Source: Aquanectria penicillioides | Lineage: Eukaryota; Ascomycota; Sordariomycetes; Hypocreales; Nectriaceae | Reading direction: 5' to 3' | DNA length: 64,000 nucleotides | NCBI GenBank assembly: GCA_003415625.1 | Contig: PYIU01000003.1 | Coordinates: 3,100,001 to 3,164,000 of the forward strand | Part shown: positions 49,182 to 59,532 of the stretch, in pieces | How the letters are laid out: every line of letters begins with the position of its first letter | Numbering within the stretch: position 1 is the first letter of the stretch | Notes under the pieces: generated by a model | What the model was told of the DNA's origin: nothing | Seen by the model: the letters and a program-made list of their open reading frames with translations, nothing else | Database searches by the model: none | Made by a program: the position numbers and the translations under genes

Positions 49182-51873
49182 TTAAATTCCAGTAGCTGGC
49201 TTTTGCGGCAGGGTTGCCGGGTTGCCATACGTCGGGAGGTGAGTAAAAGGCTGACTAGGCCCCTGAGGGACGTTAGGGCGGTTCGGGATATGCGCGGGGA
49301 GGTTCTGAGGTAGGGGCTGGGGCGCCATATGCTGGGGAGGTTGTGGCATAGGCGGAGGTCCATGGGGAACATGGGCCACATTAACATGTTGCGGAGAGTG
49401 ATATGCCGGCATCGAATTGCTGGATCCTTGCCGAACCATGCCATATCCACCGCCGAACGGTGGCATTGGCTGCTGGTAACCGGGATACGCCAAGTGAGGC
49501 GATCCGACTTGAGGACTGCCGTGGTGCGAACCCGGGGCAGTAAAAGGAGGTTGGGGAGGCGGCACAGGCGCCATGCCGTTTCCTCCAGGTACAAATGACT
49601 GTGTCTTCGGGTTGAATGCGTGGTTCCGATTGTAGCTTCCGGGAATGGGATGTTGGCTCTTAGGGTCATTCGGATTGGCGTTCGCCGGAAGTTGGCCATA
49701 CGCGTACGGAATTCCCATGTGGTTTTGCGGACCGACTGGAGCAGGGCCTCTCGCCTGGTACTGGGCGGGCGAGAAGCCTGGCTGCCACGTTTGCTGCGGA
49801 GCACCCTGAGGGACCGGGGCGCCATATGTTGTCATGGGGCTTCCACCAGCTGGATATCGTGGTTGGCTGGGCTGGGGTTGGTACTGTGAAACATTTAGCA
49901 TGCTGGTAGCCGAGAAGCATAAGGCGGAGGCGTCTTACTGGAGGCATGGAATATTGAGGATACGGTTGATTGGGCATCATGTTAGGCATAGAAGAATACC
50001 CGGGAGGTTGCTGAGCATATACAGGGGCCATCTGCCCTTGGTACGCAGGAGGCGGAGCCTGGGCATTGTACTGAGGGTTCGGCGGTGGCACATACTGGGG
50101 TTGCGGCACCCATGTCTGTTGTTGAGGGCCCCAGTACGGCGTGTATTGATTTCGAGAGTCAAAGCTGTCTGAATCATCACGACGCTGCTTGCTGGTTTTG
50201 CCCCTCTTCCCTAAATTGGACTTATCCTTGGCGGACGTGGAGCTGGTCCGAGACACTCCATTTTCTCCATCTTCTAGACATATTAAATTAGTTTGGGGTT
50301 TCTCCTAGAAACTGCATTATCTTATGGAGTGCACGTACCATTTGTGCCCTCTTCTGAACTCCCAAAGATGCGCTCTCTAGCTAATTTATACATTTCTTCG
50401 CGCTCTTCTCTTGTCAACCTATTGCTGATTAGTATGTGCTTGTCCTGCATTTGAGCGCCGTCGACTCACTTCTGACTAGCCAAAGTCGGCTTGTCCTTAG
50501 CATCGCTTCCAGTTTCAGAGGTCGCCTTTGATGGACTGGCACTGGGGCCCCCCTCGCTATCTTGTCCACGACGCATAATTTTCTTGGGTAAAACCGCAGG
50601 AGGGGGGGTACTGCTGCTGGAGGCATTTGGGTTCGGGTTGATGAGCGCCAACGAGACAGGAACTCGGCAAAATGGAGTTCTAAAAATTCGTACTGATCCA
50701 ACATGGGGTTCATATGAGTGGGTCATGTGGTAATAGTCGGCCAACTTATGAGTCAACATTCTACAGAATGAATTAGACGGAGGAAGATCCATATACGGTT
50801 CCCTATTGAAACGGTTAGTGAACACTCTTCAAGAGAAAAGAAAAAAGAAAAGAGGGGCTGATAAAACGTACTTGGAGTCCTGGACAAAGTCGATGAGTTC
50901 CTTTTCCAGGCGAAGAAGAAACAGCCTATCCTTTGGCGAAGCCATTGCCTCGAGAAGCTTCTCGTCAGGTGCTTGTCGATAGATGACATTCAAAGCATCC
51001 GAAGATCCCCCAACCCCTGGGGGTTGTTCAGACGATGAACTTTGCGGGGTGAGAACTCCCTGGGCTGCAGAGCCAGATGCTTGTTGTGGTAATCTACGTT
51101 CTGGTATGTCACCAAGTGGGATACCTCGAGCTCTCCCCGCAACCTCTGAGCCCATTCGCGAGCCGGCGACAAGAGATCCACGTACCGAAAAGGCATCGTC
51201 GTCTTCTGCCGCCGCCTTGACACTGGCACTATCATCAGGTCGAAGGGACTCTTTTTCGTCCAGGGCAAAAGTTGTACCCGAAGTGATGCTCTTCCCGTCT
51301 AGGCTGGGAGGTTTGGTGCCAAGCTCGGAGCTTGAATCGGCTCTCTGAGAATCATCTGATCCGCTATCCCTGCCGGGCGCCGCACCCGATCTCTCAGCAG
51401 ACATGGAGCCGCTACCATTGACCACGAGACTTGGGGCTTTCGGACCAAGGCTGAGATCGTTCAAAGAGACTGAAACGTTGTCCACTGAGGCGCTGCGGTC
51501 GATCGGTCTCGAGCGTTCCTTGGGTTGTGACGAGACCACTTGAGGCGGTGGCATTTTCGCCGACCCGCCATTGACAATGACGGGTCCTGTCGAGGTAGGT
51601 CGTATGTTCGAGTTCATGGGCTGTTCTTTGGAAGGCGTAGCAATGCGTCGTGCAGTAGAGGTAGACACGGTATCTTTGGAAATGGAGGCAGCAACCTAGT
51701 GAAGAAAGAAATGTTAGCTATGTGCCTATAGGTTGAGGGGTAGATGTTCGGGGTCGGGGGTTGGCGTCAGGATTCTAGGTTGGAGCGTTGTTCAGAGGAT
51801 GAGAGGTCATGATAGTAACTACCTTTGCAAAGGAAGGCTTTGGGAGATCAGGAGACACGTGGGCCGCGGCCAT
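49182..51873 (-). CDS. R3H-domain RNA-binding protein with Pro/Gln-rich tail
   Basis: Six exons (51873-51823, 51695-50872, 50802-50470, 50418-50339, 50273-49939, 49883-49182) give 774 residues. All junctions keep frame, with donors GTAGTT, GTACGT, GTGAGT, GTACGT and GTAAGA. Residues 18-260 are Ser-rich and disordered. A helical segment (DRLFLLRLEKELIDFVQDSK) leads into the R3H domain at about 295-355: NSFCRMLTHKLADYYHMTH contains the Arg-x3-His signature, followed by VRIFRTPFCRVPVSLALI. PKKIMRRGQDSEG resembles the SUZ motif that often follows R3H, and LTREEREEMYKLARERIFG is a second helical block. The last 330 residues are Pro/Gln/Tyr/Gly-rich, prion-like. The layout resembles R3H-SUZ proteins of the Encore/ARPP21 type, which bind single-stranded nucleic acid; a role in mRNA metabolism is inferred. 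Confidence 0.88.
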
Positions 51874-53939
51874 GATGACCAGCGATCAAGTTGGTAAACC
51901 AACCAGGTAGACAGTCGATGGTAAAACAGGTTGCCCAGACACAGAGAGAGGATAGCTGCCAGCGGCCGAGGGCGAAGTAAGGCTGCAGCGGCGACGACAC
52001 GGCGACAGGACTGAAAGGACAGGATCGAAAATCAAGAAGCAGAATCGATGGAAGCGGACCAGCAGAAAGAAAATGGGGAACCGGTGTTCATCGTCGTGAC
52101 GGGAAGGACATTGTTCTCCGACGGTCGGGGTGATTCTGTAGTACAACGAGGATGCTTCGTTTGGGGTTGACTGTCCAGCTGCTATCGGTTTAGGGCTGGA
52201 TCTGGCTGCTGAAATGGGAGATGGCAGATTGGGGGGGGGGGGGGGGGATCGGAGGTCGGCGTCGACAGGTGAGGGACGAACGGGCTGCCCTGTGACTTTA
52301 ACGCGCGGGTCAGACGACGGGTGGACGGGGGAGGGTGTCGATTTGTGCGCAAAACGAGAGACGAAGAGCGGTAAGGCAGCGACGACGAGAGACAGGAGGG
52401 CGCACGGGGGAGGACAGGGCGATGACGGAGGATTGGAGGGGGAGCGTGGGCGACGAGGTTGTCACAAGGACTTGGTGGATGTGGACGGTGGAGGGCCCAG
52501 CAGTGGATGTGGACAGTGGGCGGTAGGCAGTGGACAGTGGATGGTGGATGGGGAGGGGGGTGCGGGAAAGAAAAAATTATGGGCGATGGGCGGGACGGGG
52601 ACTGCAGACGTAGAAGGGGGGACTTACAGCGGGATAGTCCAGCGGGCCGAGTGGTTATGTAGATGGTGCGAGCGTAGGCTGGCTAAAAAGTCTGTTGCGT
52701 TTCCGTTCTGCTCGTCATTCAGTCAGTGTGAATGAATGTAAAAGAGAGAGGGAGGGAGAGAGAGAAGAGAAGGAGAGAGGGGCTGGACAACGCACCGGAG
52801 AGACAGACAAACAGAGGTCAGGGGGGTGCAGAGGAGAGGAGCAAAGGGGAGGAGGGGCTGCTCGCTCGCACGGCTGGCATCCAAAGCAGAGCCAAGGTCC
52901 GAAAACAACGAGAGCCGGAGTTGACGTCGGCGACGACGATGCGCCTCTTGTCAATCACTCGCTGTCGAGATGCGATTTCACCTAGTGGTACAGCAGGTTA
53001 CAGCGTTTAGTCAATGTCAAGGTCAACGTCAGTGTTTCTGCCATCGCCCGTCGGGCCAGCTGATCCCAAAACGACCTAGCGCCGGCAGATTCCTCAGCCT
53101 CTCCCACCGCCTTCTGGAGGCCCTCCACGGAGGAGAGACACTGTAAGCTGGGCAACTCTCGACAGACGGACAGCCTTGGCTGTTTGTGGCGAATGCGTTA
53201 TTAGCTAGCAAGGGAAACCCGACGCCATCTCTGGTGATTTTTGCACCAGTTTTTTTTTATCTGTCTCTCGCTGTCCAGGCCTAACGGCTTTTACGCCTAA
53301 CAGCCTCGAATACTAGCCTCAGGCTAGATCAATTGGCCCATCTCTATCCTCCCGCTGCCACCACAATCCAGGGATCTGGGGTTATATCTAGGGTAGGTCA
53401 GGCGTCGGGTACCTGCTGTGGCAAAGGCGCAGGGTGGGATTTGATTGAGCCTTCATCCGAAATTTGGTTCGACAAGGCCAATATCGTTGGCTTAGTGCCC
53501 AGCATGAATTTTACGTTGGGTTACAATTTTTTGGGGGGTTTTCGCCTCTCGTCTCGCCTCGGTAATCTTGCTTTTTCTCGGGCTTCTTTTGCTTGTCTTC
53601 CATTGCAAGGATTCTGCTTCCCTTGAATCAGGTTACACAACGCCATGGGCAGTACGTAGTCCTGGACAATCACGTGACATACCAGCGCGATCTCAAGATT
53701 GATCAAACTTGCTGGATACCTACCTCAGCTATCGCCTCAGTCTGAGCTGACAATCGGGTATATTCAAAGGCTCACTCTCCACAACCACCGGAAGCGAGAC
53801 CGCAATTATCATCAGTACTCCCATTACCCCTGATTCACACCTCCCATCCATTCTTCCCCCTGGTCGCACACACGCGACTCCGACGCGAACTCGACAGGCC
53901 TTCATTTTCAGCGTTACTCGCTAGGCCCGTCTTCCCACC
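51874..53939. other. Intergenic, divergent promoters with G17 run
   Basis: 2.1 kb separate the R3H gene (-) from the zinc-knuckle gene (+). It holds a 17-G homopolymer at 52231-52247, a purine-rich GAGA stretch at 52740-52800, and GTGGAC repeats around 52475-52550. The open frame at 52214-52735 (+) is Gly/Arg-biased and lies inside the purine-rich part, so I do not call it a gene. Confidence 0.55.
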
Positions 53940-54979
53940 ATGTTCACTTATAGAGGCAGAGGCGGACCAAGCCGCTCTACACCTGCAAATGTACAATGCC
54001 AAAAATGTCTGAAGAAAGATGAGTATGCTGGAAAGTCTCGACGTCCCCTTCTATGTGCTGACCTTCCCTGGAACGCCACTACTCTTATGAGTGTAAGGCA
54101 TCTACCCAGGAGCGGCCATACGTGTCTCGACCATCCCGGTCACAGCAGCTCCGAAACCCCAAACTTGTGCCCAAGCTTACAAATGAATCTATCAACCCTC
54201 TAGAGAAGAAGTGCGTAAGATAGAGCCTTTTCATCTTATACACGCTTGTTGACAAGTTTTCTAGGAAAGGTGTTGCAGATGAAGAGCTTGCTAAGGCTGA
54301 GGCCGAAAGAGCTCGTAAGAGGGAACGCGAAGAACGTGAAGATGAATTGATTGCTTCTTCTTCAAAGCGCCAAAGATCAGTGTCTTCGCATTCCGTCTCT
54401 ACCGTTTCGACTGGAGCATCGAGATCCCCATCACCCGTGAGGAGAAGGAGCGAATCCCCCCCTCGCCAGCGATTAGGGCTCAGTCCTCGTTCAGAAGAGG
54501 ACGCTGTACCAAGGGCTAGCCGTAGGGATTATAGCAACAGCCGCAGCCGCAGCCGCAGTCGCAGCCCACTGGCCCAACAGCAACACCAGCGCTCCGTGTC
54601 ACGCGACAGTCGTTCCCCTGTTCCTCGCGAGGGCCAACGACGATACCGTTCTCGGGAGGCAGTATCTCGATACCCAGAAGATGACGATGCGCCCCCTCGG
54701 AGACCAAGGCGAGAGTCGGTGGGATCCAAAGACTCATTCGATTCTCGACGTCATCGTGCTTGGGAATCCAGATCGCCGGAGCCCAGGGCACGACCACACC
54801 GTAGACTAGACCATCATTCGTTCAGACGACGCCAAGATGAAGGTCCCCGCGGACGGAATGGAGGAAATGCACCTGGGCCTAGAGGCCCTCCACCAGACGA
54901 GCGGCAGAGGCAGCGAAGCCCGAGTCCTTTTGCTCGACGGGCAGCCATGACTCGGGCTATGAATCAAAGGGGAAGGTAG
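53940..54979 (+). CDS. Zinc-knuckle, SR-rich protein (ZCCHC10-like) with an AT-AC intron
   Basis: Three exons, 53940-54018, 54075-54210 and 54265-54979, give 309 residues. Intron 2 (54 bp) is ordinary: GTGCGT donor, TTTTCTAG acceptor. Intron 1 (54019-54074) begins ATGAGT and ends AC; only this splice gives CQKCLKKGHYSYEC, a perfect CX2CX4HX4C zinc knuckle, followed by the family extension RPYVSRPSRSQQLRNPKL. No GT-AG choice in this stretch restores the motif or the frame. After residue 70 comes a charged helix (AEAERARKREREEREDEL), then a long Arg/Ser-rich region with RS dipeptides (NSRSRSRSRSPL) ending TRAMNQRGR. The knuckle resembles animal ZCCHC10/SREK1IP1, which are linked to pre-mRNA splicing. 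Convergent with cwf18, with only about 100 bp between. Confidence 0.88.
54019..54074 (+). other. AT-AC intron with U2-type signals
   Basis: The 56-bp intron starts ATGAGT and ends GGAAC. It has the fungal branch sequence GCTGAC with its A at 54061, 13 bases from the 3' end, and a short pyrimidine stretch between. Positions 3-6 of the donor match the normal GTGAGT, so only the first base (G to A) and last base (G to C) differ from a standard intron. The minor-spliceosome AT-AC donor (ATATCCTT) is not present. Retention would shift the frame and stop at 54201-54203. Confidence 0.8.
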
Positions 54980-55080
54980 CTGGGTATCAATGTAGACTTA
55001 ATATCAACCGTGGAGCGCAATGCGCTTTCACCTGGACCCGCTGAAAGAGAAATGGAAATCCAACATACAATATGACACAC

Positions 55081-55707
55081 TTAAGCATCCAGCTCTGCCT
55101 GTTCCTCCCGTTCTCGTCGTTCCTCTTCTTTCTCCTCCCTCTCCCTAACCCTCAGTCCCTCCACCAGTGCCACGCCGTCCATACCTGTAGCTTCTCCATC
55201 TCCTTGACCGCCATCCACTGCCTTGGACTTCTCGGCAGCCTTTTGTGCGCCAGTGATGCGGTCTCGAACCAGCCGCGCAATCGCATTGTCGGTTCGCACA
55301 TTTAAAAGTTCCATCTTCTTATCCAACTCTCTTTTCAAATCCCAATTTGGCTTCTTCGGCTGCAGCTTGAACAGATCGATGCCCTTGTCCTCTTGCGCCT
55401 CCTCTGCGGCTTGCCGTTTGACTTCGGCCTCTACTTCGGCGGCCTGCTCCTCCAGTGTTGGGTTCTCGAGGTCTAGGGTCGGCGGGGCCTCGAAGCCAAG
55501 CTTAGGGCCTCGCGTTTCATGGTCATAGTTGCGACCAGACACGTGTAATCTCGAGACGTCGGGTTCTACTGGAGGCGTCGCGGATCGCTCTGACTCGGGC
55601 GCGACGATTTCGTCGCCAGGTTGCTTTCGCTTGAGGCTCTTGAGCTTGGCGAGCCGGGCTTTTCGATCATCCGCGGCGGAGCTGAGACTGGCGTGTGAAG
55701 AAGACAT
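55081..55707 (-). CDS. cwf18: Spliceosome-associated Cwf18 (CCDC12) family protein
   Basis: A single exon encodes 208 residues from MSSSHASLSSAADD; another in-frame ATG three codons upstream (55716) is also possible. The Cwf18 layout is clear: a basic N-terminal helix (DRKARLAKLKSLKRKQPG), a linker with HVSGRNYDHETRGPKLGF, an acidic coiled coil (LEEQAAEVEAEVKRQAAEE), the conserved block IDLFKLQPKKPNWDLKREL followed by DKKMELLNVRTDNAIARLV, and a charged Arg/Glu tail. Cwf18 and human CCDC12 co-purify with the Cdc5/Prp19-related complex and active spliceosomes. No intron is present. It shares a 378-bp upstream region with the divergent PPR gene. Confidence 0.88.
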   Translation of the reverse strand: MSSSHASLSSAADDRKARLAKLKSLKRKQPGDEIVAPESERSATPPVEPDVSRLHVSGRNYDHETRGPKLGFEAPPTLDLENPTLEEQAAEVEAEVKRQAAEEAQEDKGIDLFKLQPKKPNWDLKRELDKKMELLNVRTDNAIARLVRDRITGAQKAAEKSKAVDGGQGDGEATGMDGVALVEGLRVREREEKEEERREREEQAELDA

Positions 55708-55716
55708 GTTGAACAA

Positions 55717-56094
55717 GGTCGAGAGGTCGCAGTGGCCAGTCGACGGGCCGTCAAAGCTACTTCAATGTGATGTTTTGGAGGTCGGAAGTTGTTTGAAGTT
55801 TTGGTGGGGGTGCAAAACAGAGTTGATGGCACTGCTAGGTGGATGGATCCCGACACACGGAACAGAGCCGCTGCAGGGCCAAGCGCCACTAAAACACCCC
55901 GGGACTAACGCTGCCCCTGCTAAAATGTTGAAGCTGTCCCGGATCTCAGCGACTTCGGAAAACTTTCCTCAAGACGACCAACGACTGCAAACTCTCGCCA
56001 TTGTCAGCGCTCGCGTCACAGCGCCCCCTTCTCGACTCCGCCGTGCGGAAATCTCGCAGGCCGCTCATCTCAGGCTGACGGCGACTCGGGAGCA
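55717..56094. promoter_or_regulatory. Bidirectional promoter, cwf18 / PPR gene
   Basis: About 380 bp separate the divergent cwf18 and PPR start codons. No TATA-like element is visible, as is usual for housekeeping genes. The plus-strand frame open across it (55529-56149) overlaps the PPR start and is not supported as coding. Confidence 0.45.
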
Positions 56095-58551
56095 ATGCCA
56101 GCGGCTCATATGTGCCGTGCCCTTTGCACGAGGCTTGAGTCTTCTGTGACCTTGTCCTGGACCAGACGAGCCGCTTTTCTTGCTCTGCGAACCGATCAAC
56201 TACGACTCGGGACGGTCACCACAAGGCTATATAATTCTGAATCGCATTCTCAGTCTCATTCCCAACATGGACAGAGCAAGATAGCCTCCCAATTGCAGGT
56301 CCAGGATGTAACAGCGAGCGCATCGGATCTAGGCATAGATATTGGGCCTACAGAACATGATGAACACTCGAAGAAGCTTCCGACATCCCGACACTCAAAG
56401 AACGAATCCAAGCCAAGCCAGGGAACTAATAGTGATACGAGGAGGAGGATACCCGACGCACGACGAGGTTCAGGAACCTCTCGAACAAGGACACCACGAA
56501 CATCTTCATCTGCGACACACGGCGGAGGCGATCAAAGCAAGCGCAAAAGGCCATTGCGAAACAAAACACTGGAGTATTTACAATGGGGTTACATCCGACA
56601 CCAGTACCCTGCCGAAGAACTACTGGTAGTTAGACGAGATTTCAGCAACTGGAAGCGGAAGTTACAAAACATCCTAGAACCTAAAAACCCTAGCTCCTGG
56701 CCATGGCGCGACAATGGTAGATGGCTTTTTGAACTCGAAGACATAGCAAGCATGCGAACGGCATGGGAAGAACTGGACTTTGACACTCGAAAAGAAAAGT
56801 GGTCAAATATCATGCTCTCTACACTTCACTGCTGCCCTGACAAAGCAGGGCAGGTTTTGGAGGCAACATTGGATCCGTTGCCATACGGATTTGCTATTTC
56901 CGATATAATATTCTACTACTTGAAGATGCTCAACCTTGAAGATATTAAGAGCCCTCGCGATCGAGCTTCGAAAGCTGATGAGGTTGTGGAGCTGGTTGCC
57001 AAGGTCATCGTGGATGCGCCCTCAAAACATGTTCCCCTGCGCCAACATACCCTCGGATTGATGGCCAAGAAGCTTCCTGTTGAACAGGTTGCCGAGATAT
57101 ACCAGATTATATGTCAAGCTGGCCTCAAGCTTCACAGAAACACTCTCCTACAGTACGCCAGCGCCCTGGGAACGAGCTTCTCCCATAAAGAAACTGCCTA
57201 TCAAATCCTACGGACCATTTCCGAGGACGGCACCAACTTGAATCATCCTGCTGTTGCCAGTGTTATCACGACCTTACTGCATTCTAAGGACGTAGGGTTC
57301 AGCTGGGCCAAATCAGAAGAAAGTTCCTTCTCTCCGCAACGAGCCATGGAGTTTTTTCTGGAGAAAGGATACTCTCCTAACCTTGTCAGCTTTACGGCCT
57401 TAGTAGATTCCCTCTGCAAGCAAGGCGATATTGCAGAGGCGATTCGCCTTCCGCTTCTTCTCGCAGAGAATGGTGCCGACCTTGACGTGCGGTGTTACAC
57501 GACAGTTTTTAGAGGGGCAAAGAACAGTCTCAAAGCTGACAATGTGCGCCAAGCCCTAGACGTTGCCAAAGCAGCCAAGGCGCCTTACGTGGATGTACTC
57601 AACAATACGCTCCACTCCATTTTCTATTTCGCCGAGATGGAATGCCGCGAGAAGAAGTACATGGCCCCCTGGGTATTGCCGCTTTTTACACCCATGTTAC
57701 GCCTCTACGCAAAGAAGTTTGATTTGGAACCGTTACAATGGCTAGTGCCAGATGTGTTACCATTGATCCTAGAACAGGGTGGTGAGGAAGGGCCGGAGAA
57801 GTTTAGGTCGGGTCCTCACAAAGAATGGGAATTCAAGGAGACCATTCTTCCTGTCGTGCATGACTTTTACGATTCGGGGGATGGACCAAAGCAAAAACCA
57901 AATTCAGTGACGCTAGCGATTATGCTGCGTGCGTATATCAAAAGCCTCAATGACCCGTATGACATCATGTCATTCTATTCCTTCTTCAAGACTCGGATGG
58001 AGGACCGGGATGTTGAGGACAACTGGGCTGCCCGACTGATCAAAGACCAGGGCAGTATGATTCATGATACCCTTATTTTGACCATGCTGGAGCGGCGACC
58101 ACTGTTGCGGCCAGCGCTGCAAGTTTTTGGCGACATGCTTCGGGACACGATGAAACTGAAAACTAACGAAGACGACAAGGATGCGCCGTCAAATAGCGAA
58201 GGCCCTCCTGTGCATCCCGCGCCCAATCTCTTTACGTTCAGCATCTTGATTCACGGGCTAATGATGCGAGGCGAGAAGATGTTAGCTGAGCAGGTTCTGC
58301 AGGCTATGCGTGAGCACAACCTCGAGCCCAACATTGTTACCTGGAACACATTGGCCAAGGGCTACGCCTCAATGCAGAACCTATCCCAGACGGTAGGCAC
58401 ACTGCAAGACCTGGAGGCTGCCGGCTTCAAGCCGGACGCATATACTTTCAGGGCTTTCGCTCGGCTTAAGGACCAGACTCGAGCGTTGCAGACCATGGAG
58501 AAGATTATCGACGCGAACAAAAAGCGTCTCGAGCAGGATCAGTCACGGTAA
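56095..58551 (+). CDS. Mitochondrial pentatricopeptide-repeat (PPR) protein
   Basis: An intronless gene of 818 residues. The N-terminus (MPAAHMCRALCTRLESSVTL, then TRRAAFLALRT) is rich in Arg, Ala and Leu with few acids, as in a mitochondrial presequence. Residues 60-150 are basic and disordered. Helical repeats fill the rest. The clearest PPR-like units are LVSFTALVDSLCKQGDIAEA near residue 430, NLFTFSILIHGLMMRGEKML near 710, NIVTWNTLAKGYASMQNLSQ near 745 and DAYTFRAFARLKD near 780. Fungal proteins of this size and layout, such as the Cya5/Pet309 type, control maturation or translation of individual mitochondrial mRNAs; the target here cannot be told from sequence. The only in-frame ATG near the 5' end of the open frame is used. 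Confidence 0.85.
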   Translation: MPAAHMCRALCTRLESSVTLSWTRRAAFLALRTDQLRLGTVTTRLYNSESHSQSHSQHGQSKIASQLQVQDVTASASDLGIDIGPTEHDEHSKKLPTSRHSKNESKPSQGTNSDTRRRIPDARRGSGTSRTRTPRTSSSATHGGGDQSKRKRPLRNKTLEYLQWGYIRHQYPAEELLVVRRDFSNWKRKLQNILEPKNPSSWPWRDNGRWLFELEDIASMRTAWEELDFDTRKEKWSNIMLSTLHCCPDKAGQVLEATLDPLPYGFAISDIIFYYLKMLNLEDIKSPRDRASKADEVVELVAKVIVDAPSKHVPLRQHTLGLMAKKLPVEQVAEIYQIICQAGLKLHRNTLLQYASALGTSFSHKETAYQILRTISEDGTNLNHPAVASVITTLLHSKDVGFSWAKSEESSFSPQRAMEFFLEKGYSPNLVSFTALVDSLCKQGDIAEAIRLPLLLAENGADLDVRCYTTVFRGAKNSLKADNVRQALDVAKAAKAPYVDVLNNTLHSIFYFAEMECREKKYMAPWVLPLFTPMLRLYAKKFDLEPLQWLVPDVLPLILEQGGEEGPEKFRSGPHKEWEFKETILPVVHDFYDSGDGPKQKPNSVTLAIMLRAYIKSLNDPYDIMSFYSFFKTRMEDRDVEDNWAARLIKDQGSMIHDTLILTMLERRPLLRPALQVFGDMLRDTMKLKTNEDDKDAPSNSEGPPVHPAPNLFTFSILIHGLMMRGEKMLAEQVLQAMREHNLEPNIVTWNTLAKGYASMQNLSQTVGTLQDLEAAGFKPDAYTFRAFARLKDQTRALQTMEKIIDANKKRLEQDQSR

Positions 58552-58931
58552 TGAATATGGAATCAGATGATATTGGAATGGGCTAGAAGCACGGAGTTGT
58601 TCAAGACGGCTGGCATAGAAAAGTGGCGTCTGTATATTTACATCACATCGCATCATCACATCACTCATCACACGGCATATTCCAACGCCTGTGGCTGTAC
58701 AGTACATTAGACGGAAATGAGTCCCAACCACTACCATTTAGAGAGGCGAATACTCCATGCCAAAGGTTTCGCACGGTGAAGACACTCAATTCTGAGCTAG
58801 GTCTTGCTAAACCCTGCAGTGGAAAGACAAAGAATGTGGCCGGTCCCAGATAGTCGGGACGCACTGTAAGAGGCTCTTTGACAACACTAACACACTCTCT
58901 ATTCTGCGATAGCGGCCAACGCGCCCCAAAA
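58552..58931. other. Spacer between PPR gene and orphan gene
   Basis: This stretch contains the PPR 3' flank (CATCACAT repeats at 58640-58672) and a short promoter for the orphan gene. No other element is recognised. Confidence 0.5.
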
Positions 58932-59447
58932 ATGCCGGACGATCAAGGACTCGTCTTCCCCGCACTCTACTTGTCCTGTCAGGCCTTTTTTGGGCTCATT
59001 GATTTAAAAGAACGTGCGCTGTCGGGTTTCACAGAACTCGTCGTCAACTTGCCTGCTCGTGTTTCTGAGTCCGAGATTGCTGCATCTGCTGTTAGGCGAC
59101 TGCTCCGCCTCGGTAAGGCAGACGTCAATAGCGGCATCTGCTTGTCATTTCGAACGCAAAAACGCCAGCGAAGTTTCGGCCCTGATTGGACGGGTCGGAC
59201 GAGCCGGTGTGTCCTGTTACTACCAAAGCACGCTCCGGAGGCGCTGAAGCATCTTGACCGGGTTGCAGATTTGCACTTTGATAGAGCCCTTCACTGCAAA
59301 CGATTCCTAGCACAGAGTTCACCGAGTCCATCGCCCTCTGCGCCATATACTCTTGACTTGGGAGCCTTCGTCCCGAGTCGCCGGAAATTGGATCTCTTTA
59401 ACACTGACTTTTATGATATAGTTCAGGGCCCATTCCTTTCCGTCTAG
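58932..59447 (+). CDS. Conserved-looking hypothetical protein (171 aa)
   Basis: A single exon from MPDDQGLVFPALYLS gives 171 residues; an in-frame ATG at 58878 would add 18 residues that look non-coding. The composition is that of a folded protein: FFGLIDLKERALSGFTELVV, RVSESEIAASAVRRLLRLG, CVLLLPKHAPEALKHLDRV, with a Ser/Pro linker and a final DLGAFVPSRRKLDLFNTDFYDIV. No signal peptide and no clear membrane segment are seen. I do not recognise the family. It sits only 85 bp upstream of the Zn2Cys6 gene on the same strand, too close for a typical fungal promoter, so the two transcripts may overlap. Confidence 0.65.
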   Translation: MPDDQGLVFPALYLSCQAFFGLIDLKERALSGFTELVVNLPARVSESEIAASAVRRLLRLGKADVNSGICLSFRTQKRQRSFGPDWTGRTSRCVLLLPKHAPEALKHLDRVADLHFDRALHCKRFLAQSSPSPSPSAPYTLDLGAFVPSRRKLDLFNTDFYDIVQGPFLSV

Positions 59448-59532
59448 TCGGCTTCCTTTTGTCTGTTAGATTGCGACCGCTTTTAAACGGCTAATTACCC
59501 GATCTGGGAACCCAGTCTCCTCCAATCCGACC

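Noticed and set aside
52214..52735. 173-codon Gly-rich frame
   Set aside because: Begins at a G17 run and follows purine-rich repeats; no codon bias or domain.
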